Origin: Microbacterium lacus
GTDB taxonomy: Bacteria; Actinomycetota; Actinomycetes; Actinomycetales; Microbacteriaceae
Direction: 5' to 3'
DNA length: 64,000 nucleotides
Assembly (NCBI RefSeq): GCF_002812805.1
Contig: NZ_NMUM01000022.1
Span: 247,373 to 311,372, forward strand
The notes under the pieces are model-generated. The model worked only from the letters and a program-made list of their open reading frames with translations, did no database searches and was not told the DNA's origin. The position numbers and the translations under genes are program-made. Below, in pieces: positions 32,945 to 41,860 of this stretch; the first letter of the stretch is position 1, and each line of letters starts with the position of its first letter.

Positions 32945-35875
32945 GTGACCACGACTTCCTCGAAGCCAGCGGCCCCCCGCACTACACGACGCGTTGTGAC
33001 CATCTCCTTGGTCATCATCGCCGTACTGCTTGTCGGGTTCTTCATCTTCGCTTCCCTGTACGCAGACTTCATGTGGTACCAGCAGATCGGGTTCGACTCG
33101 GTCCTGGTGACGCAGTGGCTCGCCCGCGCGACGATGTTCGTCATCGGATTCCTCGCGATGGCCGTCCCCGTCTGGCTGACGATCCAGCTCGCTTACCGGC
33201 TCCGACCGGTCTACGCGCGACTGTCGAGTCAGCTCGATCGCTACCAAGAGGTCGTCGAACCGCTCCGTCGCCTGGCGATGTGGGGGATCCCGGTCTTCTT
33301 CGGCTTCTTCGCGGGCTTCTCGACGTCCACCCAGTGGGAGACCGTCTGGCTCTGGGTGAACGGTGTGACGACCGAAACCACCGACCCGCAGTTCGGTCTC
33401 GACACCGGGTTCTACCTGTTTGCCATGCCGTTCTACAGCGCCGCGCTCGGATTCATCTCTGCTGTTCTGCTGATCTGCCTGGGCCTGACGGGCGTCGTGT
33501 CCTACCTCTACGGCTCCGTCCGCGTCGGCCAGCGCGAAGGCGGGCGTTGGGAGCTGCGGATCTCGAAGTCCGCGCGTATCCAGCTCGCGATCCTCGCCGG
33601 CCTGTACCTCGTCGTCCAGGCCGCGAGCCTGTGGCTCGATCGTTACAAGACGCTGAGCGAGACGGGCGACCTGATCACGGGACCCGGCTACACCGGTGTC
33701 AACGCGGTCATCCCCGGCCAGGCCATCCTGGCGGGCATCGCGGCGTTCGTCGCCATCCTCTTCTTCGCCACGGCCATCATCGGTCGTTGGCGCTTCCCAC
33801 TCATCGGTACCGCACTGCTGATCGTCTCGGCGGTCGTGGTGGGCGTCGGCTATCCCTGGATCGTCGACCGTTTCCAGGTCGCGCCGAATGAGTTCTCGCT
33901 CGAGGAGCAGTACATCGACCGGAACCTCGAGATGACGAAGGTCGCCTACGGCATCGACGGTCTGGAAAAGACCGAGACGACCGCCGTGACGGATGCCGAG
34001 CCCGGCGCCCTGCGCGAGGACGCCCAGACCACGGCATCCATTCGCATCATGGACCCCGCGATCATCAGCCCGACGGTCCGTCAGCTCGAGCAGTTCCGGG
34101 CCTACTACCAGTTCACCGACCCGCTCGACGTCGACCGCTACGAGATCAACGGGGAGTCCCAGGACACCGTCGTCTCGGTCCGTGAACTCGACATGGAGGC
34201 GCTGGGTACCGCCGGCACCTGGCAGAACCGCACCGTCGTCTACACGCACGGCTACGGCCTCGTCGTGGCCGCGGGCAACCAGCGCACGAGCGACGGCAAC
34301 CCCGTCTTCCTCGAACGCGGAATCCCGGCGACCGGATTCCTGAGCGACAGCGAGAACTTCCAGCCCCGCGTGTACTTCGGCGAGCAGTCGCCGGTGTACT
34401 CGATCGTCGGTGCGCCCGAGGGGACGACCCCGGTCGAGCTCGACTATCCGCGCGGATCTGAGGACGGTCAGAGCGAGACGAAGACCACGTTCGAGGGTGA
34501 CGGTGGCCCGAAGATCGGCACGCTGTTCGACAAGCTGATCTACGCGCTGAAGTTCCAGTCCACCGACATCCTGCTCTCGGACTATGTCAACGAGGACTCG
34601 CAGATCCTCTACGACCGTGACCCGAAGACGCGCGTGCAGAAGGCCGCTCCGTACCTCGACCTCGACAACGACCCGTACCCGAGCGTCGTCGACGGTCGGA
34701 TCGTGTGGATCGTGGACGGATACACGACGGCGTCGACCTACCCGTACTCGCGCACCGTGAGCCTCTCGGATGCCATCGCCGACACGACGAACCCGACCCC
34801 GCGGTTCACGATCGACGACATCAACTACATCCGTAACTCGGTCAAGGCGACGGTCGATGCCTACGACGGAAGTGTGACCCTGTACGCGTGGGACCCGGAA
34901 GACCCGCTGATCCAGGCGTGGCAGAAGGTGTACCCGAACACGATCAAACCCATCAGCGAGATGTCAGCCGAACTCATCAGCCACGTGCGGTACCCGACGG
35001 ATCTGTTCAAGGTGCAGCGCGCGACGCTCGGTCAGTACCATGTCGATGACGCGCAGTCGTTCTACCAGCGCGACAACGCGTGGGCCACGCCGGTGGACCC
35101 GCAGGACACGACCTCGACGCGTTTGCAGCCGCCGTACTACCTGACGATGCAGATGCCGGGTCAGGACGAACCGTCCTTCTCGATGTTCACGACGTTCATT
35201 CCCCCGGGAACGGGTACGGCCTCGCGAAACATCCTCACGGGCTACCTCGCGGTGGATGCCGACGCCGGATCCGACAACGGCGTCAAGGCCGAAGGGTATG
35301 GTGCGCTGCGGATGCTCGTCGTGAGCGCGGACACCACGGTTCCCGGGCCCGGACAGGTGCAGAACACGTTCGACGCGGACCCCGTGGTTTCGGGCCAGAT
35401 CAACTTGCTGCGCCAGGGCCAGTCCGAGGTGCTCAACGGAAACCTGCTGACCCTTCCTGTCGGTGGCGGGTTCCTGTACGTGCAGCCCGTCTTCGTCCAG
35501 TCATCCGGTGGCACTCAGCTGCCGACGCTGCAGAAGGTTCTTGTTGCGTTCGGCGACCAGATCGCATTCGAGGACACGCTGAACGAGGCGCTCGACACGC
35601 TCTTCGGCGGGGATTCGGGAGCGGATGCCGGTGACGGAACCGTCGAGCCGGACCCGGATGCGACGCCGGGTGACCCGAGCGCGACACCGACCGACCCGTC
35701 GGATGGTGGCGGCGGGAGCATCGATGTTCAGGAGCAGGCCCTGCTGAACGATGCGCGCGAGGCGATGCTCGAACGCGAGACGGCCCTGCAGGCCGGCGAT
35801 TGGGCGGCGTTCGGCGAGGCCGACGCCCGCCTGACGGACGCAATCGACCGGCTGCTCGAGCTGACCGCCGAGTAG
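32945..35875 (+). CDS. UPF0182 large membrane protein
   Basis: A 976-residue protein of the conserved UPF0182 family. Seven transmembrane helices fill residues 1 to about 310, followed by a large extracytoplasmic domain (RNLEMTKVAYGID, PRVYFGEQSPVYSIVG, TAPYLDLDNDPYPSVVDGRI-like block near 560-590). A Pro/Asp/Gly linker near 900-930 precedes a final helical segment. The function is unknown. GTG 32945 is 5 nt after TAGGAT. It follows ylbL, the same order as in mycobacteria. Confidence 0.92.
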   Translation: MTTTSSKPAAPRTTRRVVTISLVIIAVLLVGFFIFASLYADFMWYQQIGFDSVLVTQWLARATMFVIGFLAMAVPVWLTIQLAYRLRPVYARLSSQLDRYQEVVEPLRRLAMWGIPVFFGFFAGFSTSTQWETVWLWVNGVTTETTDPQFGLDTGFYLFAMPFYSAALGFISAVLLICLGLTGVVSYLYGSVRVGQREGGRWELRISKSARIQLAILAGLYLVVQAASLWLDRYKTLSETGDLITGPGYTGVNAVIPGQAILAGIAAFVAILFFATAIIGRWRFPLIGTALLIVSAVVVGVGYPWIVDRFQVAPNEFSLEEQYIDRNLEMTKVAYGIDGLEKTETTAVTDAEPGALREDAQTTASIRIMDPAIISPTVRQLEQFRAYYQFTDPLDVDRYEINGESQDTVVSVRELDMEALGTAGTWQNRTVVYTHGYGLVVAAGNQRTSDGNPVFLERGIPATGFLSDSENFQPRVYFGEQSPVYSIVGAPEGTTPVELDYPRGSEDGQSETKTTFEGDGGPKIGTLFDKLIYALKFQSTDILLSDYVNEDSQILYDRDPKTRVQKAAPYLDLDNDPYPSVVDGRIVWIVDGYTTASTYPYSRTVSLSDAIADTTNPTPRFTIDDINYIRNSVKATVDAYDGSVTLYAWDPEDPLIQAWQKVYPNTIKPISEMSAELISHVRYPTDLFKVQRATLGQYHVDDAQSFYQRDNAWATPVDPQDTTSTRLQPPYYLTMQMPGQDEPSFSMFTTFIPPGTGTASRNILTGYLAVDADAGSDNGVKAEGYGALRMLVVSADTTVPGPGQVQNTFDADPVVSGQINLLRQGQSEVLNGNLLTLPVGGGFLYVQPVFVQSSGGTQLPTLQKVLVAFGDQIAFEDTLNEALDTLFGGDSGADAGDGTVEPDPDATPGDPSATPTDPSDGGGGSIDVQEQALLNDAREAMLERETALQAGDWAAFGEADARLTDAIDRLLELTAE

Positions 35876-35888
35876 TCCACGTCGCACA

Positions 35889-35926
35889 CGAGACGGTGTC
35901 ACCCCTGCCGGTGTGGCACCGTCTCG
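35889..35926 (+). terminator. Hairpin terminator after UPF0182 gene
   Basis: A perfect 10-bp stem (CGAGACGGTG / CACCGTCTCG) with an 18-nt loop lies 14 bases after the stop codon. It is followed by GTCGTTGAG rather than a T-run. Confidence 0.7.
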
Positions 35927-35948
35927 TCGTTGAGTCTGTCGAAACGAC
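35924..35948. repeat. Single arm of the TGAGCCTGTCGAA repeat
   Basis: GTCGTTGAGTCTGTCGAAAC (from 35927) carries the same 13-mer core, with one change, as the two arms of the inverted repeat at 11065-11116. It follows the terminator stem directly. The rest of this intergenic stretch (to 36065) shows nothing else I can assign. Confidence 0.6.
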
Positions 35949-36065
35949 CCGCTCACCTGGCAGCAGATGTCAGCTGTCGCGTCGTGGAACCGCACTTAGT
36001 GCCAGGGGAGCGGCCCGGCTGGGGCTGCAGCGCGGGGCCCAGCGGCGGGGTCCGCGGCGGGCGAC

Positions 36066-36959
36066 TTACGCGGTGAGCAGCCACCACCACACGAGCAGCA
36101 GCGTCACGCCGAAGCCCGCGAGCTGGTTGATCCACAGGAACGCACGCCACCCCCGGGTCGCCTCGTCCGAAGCGGCGTCGCTGACGCTACGGTACGGCCA
36201 TACGGCGGCGAGGTATGGGATGACGAGCAGCGCGGCGAGGGGCCCCGGCCACTCCGACGCGAGCATCGTCAGACCCGAGAGCCCGTAGCAGACGAGCGCG
36301 AAACGGACGGTCCAGGCGGCGCCCCGCGCGGTCGCAATAGAGGAGATGCCCGCCTCTCGGTCGGCCGAGACATCCTGCACCGCGCCGAACGCGTGCGACG
36401 CGATTCCCCACAGCGCGAACGCCACGATGATCGCGACGAGCCCGGGCGTCCAGCTGACGCCCGCGAGCACGAGGCCGTAAACGGCGGGCGAGAAGAAATG
36501 GATGCTGGAGGTCATCGAGTCGGCGAACGGCACCTCTTTGAGCCGCAGCGGGGGAGCGGAGTAGAAGACGACGAAGAAGAGGCTGAACGCGAGCACGAGC
36601 CACGACAGGGGCCCGCCGACCGAGACCAGGAACACCACGAACGGCAGGCACGCGAGCCCTGCGGCCCACAGGGTGACCGGATGCAGACGTCGATCGAGAA
36701 CGGCCCCGTGTGCACCGCCCTTGCGCGGATTGCGCATGTCGGATTCGTAGTCGAAGACATCGTTGATCCCGTACATCGCCAGGTTGTAGGGGATGAGGAA
36801 GAAGATCGTGCCGACGATCAGCACCACGTCGATCTCGCGCGTCGCCAGAAGATACGCGGCCGCGAACGGGAACGCCGTGTTGACCCAGCTGATCGGCCGT
36901 GAAGACACGAAAAGAGTGCGGATGGTTCGGCCGAGGCCGATCTGTTCGGCCCCGGTCAC
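36066..36959 (-). CDS. crtEb: Lycopene elongase / UbiA-type prenyltransferase
   Basis: A 297-residue polytopic UbiA-family enzyme that adds C5 prenyl units to lycopene to give the C50 skeleton (flavuxanthin type). The first Asp-rich motif is NDVFDYESD near 77-85 and the second is QDVSADREAG near 205-214. The 7-8 hydrophobic helices include FFSPAVYGLVLAGVSW. GTG 36959 is preferred over GTG 36989: it overlaps the crtYf stop by 4 nt (GTGA) and has AAAAGG upstream. It is the last gene of the carotenoid operon. Confidence 0.88.
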   Translation of the reverse strand: MTGAEQIGLGRTIRTLFVSSRPISWVNTAFPFAAAYLLATREIDVVLIVGTIFFLIPYNLAMYGINDVFDYESDMRNPRKGGAHGAVLDRRLHPVTLWAAGLACLPFVVFLVSVGGPLSWLVLAFSLFFVVFYSAPPLRLKEVPFADSMTSSIHFFSPAVYGLVLAGVSWTPGLVAIIVAFALWGIASHAFGAVQDVSADREAGISSIATARGAAWTVRFALVCYGLSGLTMLASEWPGPLAALLVIPYLAAVWPYRSVSDAASDEATRGWRAFLWINQLAGFGVTLLLVWWWLLTA

Positions 36960-37261
36960 GTCGGCCTTTTCGGGCTCAGGAGTGTCCACACGGCAGGGAT
37001 CAGGAAGGCCGCCGCGAGCGGGTAGGCGAAGTCCTCGACCGGCGCGAGTCCGATGTGAATGCCGCTCAGGTGCTCCGCCGGATAGGTGAACAGACCCGCG
37101 GCGATCATGACGTTGTCGAAGACCGCGGTCAGCGTGAGCAGCACGAGCGCCGCGAGCCCCGATGCGGCCATCCGCCGGGCGAATCGTTCGCGCCGTGCGG
37201 TCAGGATCGTGACGAGGGCCGCGAGGAGAAGGAACGGGACGACGATGAGCGGATAGGTCAT
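36956..37261 (-). CDS. crtYf: C50 carotenoid cyclase subunit (CrtYf type)
   Basis: A 101-residue membrane protein with three helices and the lycopene-cyclase-domain motif PVEDFAYPLAAAFLI. With the neighbouring subunit it forms a heterodimeric cyclase that closes the ends of the C50 carotenoid. Whether the ring is epsilon (decaprenoxanthin) or gamma (sarcinaxanthin) cannot be told from the sequence. ATG 37261 overlaps the upstream stop as ATGA. Confidence 0.85.
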   Translation of the reverse strand: MTYPLIVVPFLLLAALVTILTARRERFARRMAASGLAALVLLTLTAVFDNVMIAAGLFTYPAEHLSGIHIGLAPVEDFAYPLAAAFLIPAVWTLLSPKRPT

Positions 37262-37620
37262 CTGTGCGTACTCTCGTCGGTTCCTGCCGCGGGCGCCGCT
37301 GTTCTGTCTCGACGCGCGAGAACGCGGAATGCCGCGGCCCAGCACAGGAGTGTCAGGTAGCAGAGGAAGGCGAGGAAGAAGAGTTCCTCGAGCGGCAGCT
37401 CGGGAGCGAGCATGACGCCGGTGTAGAGCTCGCTGTCGCCCTTCACGAAGACGCCCGTCAGGATGCCCGCGGCATCCCACGCGAGAAAGAAGATAACTCC
37501 GATCGCGACTGTCGCAACGGTCCTGCCGCGAGCCGCCCAGAACGCGAGTCGGAAGCGCCGGTCGAGGAGCGCGATTCCGGCCGCCGATACGAGGATCGCG
37601 AGAAGGTACAGGCCCGGCAC
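37258..37620 (-). CDS. crtYe: C50 carotenoid cyclase subunit (CrtYe type)
   Basis: A 120-residue membrane protein with three helices (YLLAILVSAAGIALL, TVATVAIGVIFFLAWDAAGI, LEELFFLAFLCYLTLLCWAA). The cyclase motif is PLEELFF. GTG 37620 starts the homologous region five bases after the crtI stop; the frame continues upstream through crtI only as antisense-like sequence. It is the partner of CrtYf. Confidence 0.84.
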   Translation of the reverse strand: MPGLYLLAILVSAAGIALLDRRFRLAFWAARGRTVATVAIGVIFFLAWDAAGILTGVFVKGDSELYTGVMLAPELPLEELFFLAFLCYLTLLCWAAAFRVLARRDRTAAPAAGTDESTHR

Positions 37621-37625
37621 GTCGT

Positions 37626-39200
37626 TCAGTCTGCCACGGCATCGAGAACTGGCTCGCGTACCCTCCCCGCCCCGTCGTCGCCACGGACCCGCTTGAGGAC
37701 GAGTTCTGCCGAGATCAGGCACATCGGCAGGCCGATACCGGGGAGGACGTCTGCGCCCGCGTATAGCAATCCGTCGACCTTGCGCGAGGCATTCCGCGGA
37801 CGGAATACAGCGCTCTGCAGCAGGGTGTGGGACAGCCCGAGCGAGTTGCCGCGCCACGTGTGCAGGTCGCTCGCGAAGTCGGCGGGGGCGGTGGTGCGGC
37901 GGACGACGATCCGGTCCGCGAGGTCGGGGATGCCCGTCCATGCAGCGATCTGCTCGACGACGGCATCGGCCGCGGCTTCGATGCGGGGGTCTCCCGCCCC
38001 GTCCACGCCACCGTGGCCGAGGGCCACATCCGCCGGCATCGGAACGAGCACGAACAGGTTCTCGTGGCCCGCCGGGGCGACCGAAGGGTCGGTGGCGCTC
38101 GGTCGGCACACGTACAGCGACGCGGGATCGGGCACGTACGGTTCGTCCCCGAAGATCGCGTCGAAGTTGCCGCGCCAGTCCTTCGTGAACACCAGCGTGT
38201 GGTGCGCGAGACGCGGCAGTTCGCCCTCGACGCCGAGCAGCAGCAGCAGGGCACCCGGGCTGGGTGTGCGCTTCTTCCACCACGACTCCGGATACGTCTG
38301 GCGCTCCGGGGGCAGCAGCTCGGTCTCGAGGTGGTGGAGATCCCCCGCGCCCACGACGAGGTCGGCGGGCACGAAACGCGTCGTTCCCGAGGCATCCTGA
38401 ACCCGCACGCCGACCGCGCGCGACCCGGCGGTCTCGATCGAGACGACCGGTGTGCCGGTCTCGATCGTCACACCCCGCTCGCGCGCGAGGCGCGCCACGG
38501 CCTCGATCACGGTCGTGAAGCCGCCCATCGGGTAGGCCACCGAGTCGCCCAGGTCGAGGTGGCTCATCAGGTGGTAGAGGCTCGGCACGTCGAACGGCGA
38601 ACCACCCAGGAACACGGCGGGGTAGCCGAGCACCTGACGCAGACGCGGGTCAGCGAAGCGACTCTCGATGTGTCGGTGGAGGGGGCGGGTCAGCAGGGGG
38701 AGGAGTTGCGGCAGCCGGCGCAGCAGAGCAGGGTCACGCAGGCCCTTCGTGGAGGCATACGAGTCGTAGAGGAATCGCGAGACCGCGAGTTCGTAGGCGT
38801 CCTGAGCCGACGCGAGGTAGTCGCGGATCGCGGCACCCGCGCCCGGCTCGATGTCCTCGAAGAGCTCGGCGACGGGCTCGACGCCCGAGTGGATCTCGAG
38901 GGGTTCGGGCTCGCCCTCGGTGTAGACGCGGTAGGCGGGGTCGAGGGGGACGAGATCGAGCTCGCGCTCGGCGCTCGTGCCGAGCAGGCGGAAGAAGTGG
39001 TCGAACACCTCGGGCATCAGGTACCAGCTCGGGCCCGTGTCAAAGCGGAAGCCATCGTGCTCCCACGAGCCCGCTCGGCCGCCGAGAGCATCCCGGGCCT
39101 CGAAGAGCGTGACGGCGTGGCCGTCCGCGGCGAGCAGGGTGGCCGTGGCGAGGCCTGCGATACCCCCGCCGATCACGACGACTCGTTGGGTGGAGCTCAT
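37626..39200 (-). CDS. crtI: Phytoene desaturase CrtI
   Basis: A 524-residue FAD-dependent enzyme that desaturates phytoene to lycopene. It has an N-terminal dinucleotide-binding motif VVVIGGGIAGLATATLLAAD (7-26), LGGRAGSWEHDGFRFDTGPS near 42-61, and the C-terminal bacterial-type desaturase signature region GLLYAGADVLPGIGLPMCLI. ATG 39200 overlaps the crtB stop as ATGA; the frame upstream of it lies within crtB and is not family-like. Confidence 0.94.
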   Translation of the reverse strand: MSSTQRVVVIGGGIAGLATATLLAADGHAVTLFEARDALGGRAGSWEHDGFRFDTGPSWYLMPEVFDHFFRLLGTSAERELDLVPLDPAYRVYTEGEPEPLEIHSGVEPVAELFEDIEPGAGAAIRDYLASAQDAYELAVSRFLYDSYASTKGLRDPALLRRLPQLLPLLTRPLHRHIESRFADPRLRQVLGYPAVFLGGSPFDVPSLYHLMSHLDLGDSVAYPMGGFTTVIEAVARLARERGVTIETGTPVVSIETAGSRAVGVRVQDASGTTRFVPADLVVGAGDLHHLETELLPPERQTYPESWWKKRTPSPGALLLLLGVEGELPRLAHHTLVFTKDWRGNFDAIFGDEPYVPDPASLYVCRPSATDPSVAPAGHENLFVLVPMPADVALGHGGVDGAGDPRIEAAADAVVEQIAAWTGIPDLADRIVVRRTTAPADFASDLHTWRGNSLGLSHTLLQSAVFRPRNASRKVDGLLYAGADVLPGIGLPMCLISAELVLKRVRGDDGAGRVREPVLDAVAD

Positions 39201-40129
39201 GAGCGTGTTCCTCGCGTCGGTCGATCCTGGGTTGGGTTGTCGTGCGTCGGCCGCGGCGCGCGCGGCGCTGCCCCCGCCGCAGCCCGCGCGAACAAAGCCG
39301 CCTTGACCGGGTTCGGCACGCGGACCCGGCCGGCCGAGGCATCCGCTCGTCGCAGTCGTGCGCTCAACTCGGCGAACAGGTCGTGCGCGCACGTCACGGC
39401 GCGTCGGGAGTCCCGCGGCAGTCGCGGAATGACGGATGCCGCGGCGGCGAGATCGGCGTCGATGTCATCGAGTACGGCGGCCCGGGTCGTCGGCGAGCCG
39501 TCCAGCCCGAGGTAGTCGCGCCCGAGGGCGTCGCTGTCGTGACCCGCATCCCGCAAGAAGTTCACGTTCTGGAACGCCGCTCCCAGCCGTCGGGCGCCCG
39601 CGACGATCTCGGGATCTGCCGGTCCGGGGTTCGGGCTGCCGGCGTTCACGAAGGCCTGCAGACACATGAGGCCGACGACCTCGGCCGATCCGTAGACGTA
39701 TGCATCGTGCGATGCTGCGTCGTGTTCGGACACGGTGATGTCCGTCCGCATCGAGGTGAAGAAGGGCCGGACCAGCGCCTCGTCGATCGCACACTCACGT
39801 GCGGTGAGGGCGAAAGCGTGAACGACGAGGTTCGCGGAAAATCCCGTGCGGATGGCCTCGAGCGTCTGCGCCTCGAGCGCGTCGAGCTCGCGCGCCTCCT
39901 CTTCGGCGGTGAGTCCCGCCTCGCGCGCGGGGCCGTCGACGATCTCGTCCGCGACACGGACGAGGGCGTAGATGCTGCGTACGTGCGGTCGGACCCGCGG
40001 ACCGAGCAGACGCGACGCATAGCCGAACGATGTCGAGTAGCGAGAGATGACCGTCTCGGCCGCGGCGCGTGCCGTGCGGTCGTACAGGTCGAGTCCGGTG
40101 GTGTCGCGGGGTGCTGAACGGTCGGTCAC
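39197..40129 (-). CDS. crtB: Phytoene synthase CrtB
   Basis: A 310-residue squalene/phytoene synthase family enzyme that condenses two geranylgeranyl diphosphates to phytoene. The first Asp-rich region is YALVRVADEIVDG near 60-72 and the second is QNVNFLRDAGHDSDALGRDY near 188-207. The C-terminal 40 residues are Ala/Pro/Arg-rich and not conserved. GTG 40129 overlaps the crtE stop by 4 nt (GTGA), so translation is coupled. Confidence 0.93.
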   Translation of the reverse strand: MTDRSAPRDTTGLDLYDRTARAAAETVISRYSTSFGYASRLLGPRVRPHVRSIYALVRVADEIVDGPAREAGLTAEEEARELDALEAQTLEAIRTGFSANLVVHAFALTARECAIDEALVRPFFTSMRTDITVSEHDAASHDAYVYGSAEVVGLMCLQAFVNAGSPNPGPADPEIVAGARRLGAAFQNVNFLRDAGHDSDALGRDYLGLDGSPTTRAAVLDDIDADLAAAASVIPRLPRDSRRAVTCAHDLFAELSARLRRADASAGRVRVPNPVKAALFARAAAGAAPRAPRPTHDNPTQDRPTRGTRS

Positions 40130-41202
40130 GGAATACGCGCCTCTACAGCGCTGACGAGGTCGCCGAGCATCCGCGCCGTCGCCGGCGGCACATAGCCAGG
40201 CAGGATGAGCTCGCGTGCTTCTGACAGGGCGTTGTTCACGAGGCGCTCGAGTTCGTTTCGTGCGCCACTGCCGTCGAGCATGTCTTGCGCGTGGCGCACC
40301 GCGATCGGTCCCGTGTGCGCGAGCGCCAGTGCATCGCTCACTTGGGACCACGTTGCGGTGGCTCGGGCGAGGGCGATCAGCGCGGTCTGCTTCGCCTCGC
40401 GCAGATCGGCTCCCGCCGGGCGACCGGCCTGCTCATCCGTGCCGAACGCGCCGATCAGGTCGTCGACGAGTTGGTAGGCGAGGCCCAGCCGGCTGCCGAA
40501 CTGCGCCAACATCGCCTCGACCTCGGGGCTTGCCCCGGCCAACAACGCACCCGCGCGCAGGGGCGCGGCGAACGAGTACACGGCCGTCTTGTCGTGCGTG
40601 ACCGCCAGGATGTCGGCGGCAGCCGGTTCTTTGTCGAGAACGGAATGGGCGACATCCGCGAGCTCACCCGCGGCAGACACCAGTACGGCCTCGTCGAGCA
40701 GGTCCAGCAGACGCACGCGCTCGTCCTCGGTAGCGGGGCAGAGGGCAATCAGACGCTGAGACTCGTGCAGCAGCAGATCTCCGGCGAGAAGCCCGGCGGC
40801 ATCACCGACGAGCGCGGCTCCCGAGGCATCCGCGCCCCACCGCGTCGCGTACGACCGGAACTGGCCGGATACGTTGGGTACCCCGCGACGCATCGTGTCG
40901 TGGTCGAGGATGTCGTCGTGCATGAGGAATGCCGCGTGCAGCAGTTCGAAAGCCGCGGCGACGGGATAGACGCAGCCGTTCGTCGAAGCGTCGCCGCCCA
41001 GCGACTCGAACGTCGCGACCACGAGCGCGGGACGAAAGCGTTTGCCGCCCTGCGCCGAGCGCTGGATCGCGGAGCCCAACTCGGCAAACACGCCGCCGAA
41101 GGGCTCCGCACGACGCTGTATCCGCGCGAGGGCGCCGTCGATCTGCGTGTCGATCTCGGCTCGCGCGACGGAGCCGACCAGACCGGTGGCGATCAGGCTC
41201 AT
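40126..41202 (-). CDS. crtE: Geranylgeranyl diphosphate synthase
   Basis: A 358-residue trans-isoprenyl diphosphate synthase. GGKRFRPAL (52-60) binds diphosphate, the first Asp-rich motif is DDILD (96-100) in FLMHDDILDHDTMRRG, and the second is YQLVDDLIGAFGTDEQ near 235. The five-residue, unexpanded first motif fits a short-chain (C15-C20) product, and its place in the operon implies C20. ATG 41202 is 10 bases after the idi stop. Confidence 0.93.
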   Translation of the reverse strand: MSLIATGLVGSVARAEIDTQIDGALARIQRRAEPFGGVFAELGSAIQRSAQGGKRFRPALVVATFESLGGDASTNGCVYPVAAAFELLHAAFLMHDDILDHDTMRRGVPNVSGQFRSYATRWGADASGAALVGDAAGLLAGDLLLHESQRLIALCPATEDERVRLLDLLDEAVLVSAAGELADVAHSVLDKEPAAADILAVTHDKTAVYSFAAPLRAGALLAGASPEVEAMLAQFGSRLGLAYQLVDDLIGAFGTDEQAGRPAGADLREAKQTALIALARATATWSQVSDALALAHTGPIAVRHAQDMLDGSGARNELERLVNNALSEARELILPGYVPPATARMLGDLVSAVEARIP

Positions 41203-41212
41203 GACGGGAGTC

Positions 41213-41773
41213 TCATGAAGCGAGACGATGATCGTTCACGGGCCGATGCGCCGTGAACAGGTCGAGCTGCTGTGCCTGCAGGACCAGCCACGGGCTGAAC
41301 GCCCACGGAGTTGCCTCGAGCGAGCGCGCGAGGTCCTCGGGGCGTACCCACATGTAGTCCACGGCCTCGTGCGGGTTCAAGACGAGCTCATCGCTCGTCC
41401 GCGCCGTGTACACGGGGCAGATTTCGTGCTCCACGATCCCGCTGGCATCAACGGCGCGGTAGCGGAAAAGCGGAAGCGCGAGCTCGAGGGATGAGACGGT
41501 GATGCCGAGCTCGTACTCCGCGCGACGACGGACCGCCGCGACGACGGGCTCGGCGGGACGGGGATGACCGCAGAACGAGTTCGTCCAGACGCCGGGCCAG
41601 GTCTGCTTGTCGAGAGCGCGACGGGTGACCAAAATGCGCCCCTCATCATCGAGGACATGGCACGAGAATGCGAGATGCAGTGCGGTATCGGTACCGTGGA
41701 CGCTGGCCTTCGGGGCGGTCCCGATCTCGTTTCCCGCCTCATCGAGGAGGACAACGTAGTCGGTGTCGGGCAT
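41213..41773 (-). CDS. idi: Isopentenyl-diphosphate delta-isomerase
   Basis: A 186-residue type I IPP isomerase (Nudix fold) that balances IPP and DMAPP for carotenoid synthesis. It shows HLAFSCHVLDDEGRILVTRR, the catalytic Cys in TNSFCGHPRPAE, the Nudix-like Arg-Arg-Ala-Glu-Tyr-Glu segment, and the catalytic Glu in ENEICPVY form (VEHEICPVYTAR). ATG 41773 has GGGGAG 7 nt upstream. It is first in the operon, directly behind the palindromic operator. Confidence 0.94.
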   Translation of the reverse strand: MPDTDYVVLLDEAGNEIGTAPKASVHGTDTALHLAFSCHVLDDEGRILVTRRALDKQTWPGVWTNSFCGHPRPAEPVVAAVRRRAEYELGITVSSLELALPLFRYRAVDASGIVEHEICPVYTARTSDELVLNPHEAVDYMWVRPEDLARSLEATPWAFSPWLVLQAQQLDLFTAHRPVNDHRLAS

Positions 41774-41790
41774 ATACGTGCTCCCCTGTT

Positions 41791-41815
41791 AATTCGCTAG
41801 CTTAGCTAGCTAATT
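41791..41815. promoter_or_regulatory. Palindromic operator for the divergent MarR regulator
   Basis: Two 12-bp arms, AATTCGCTAGCT (41791-41802) and AGCTAGCTAATT (41804-41815), are complementary with one mismatch around a central T. It lies 18 bases before the idi start and just downstream of the predicted operon transcription start. Its size and AT-rich ends fit a MarR dimer site. Binding is inferred from position; it was not tested. Confidence 0.82.
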
Positions 41816-41826
41816 GCTGTCTCCCG

Positions 41827-41856
41827 ATGATACACATGAGCCCGAGGGGGTGTCCA
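41827..41856 (-). promoter_or_regulatory. Predicted promoter of the carotenoid operon
   Basis: On the minus strand, TGGACA (complement of 41851-41856) and TATCAT (complement of 41827-41832) are separated by 18 bp, close to sigma-70 consensus. Transcription would begin near 41820, placing the operator in the initially transcribed region. Confidence 0.65.
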
Positions 41857-41860
41857 CGCA

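Noticed and set aside
32627..34249. 540-codon minus-strand frame opposite ylbL/UPF0182
   Set aside because: Spans two well-supported genes and an intergenic region with no domain of its own.
37621..38283. N-terminal extension of the crtYe frame
   Set aside because: It runs on the same strand through crtI in another frame and is Arg-rich; cyclase homology starts at GTG 37620.
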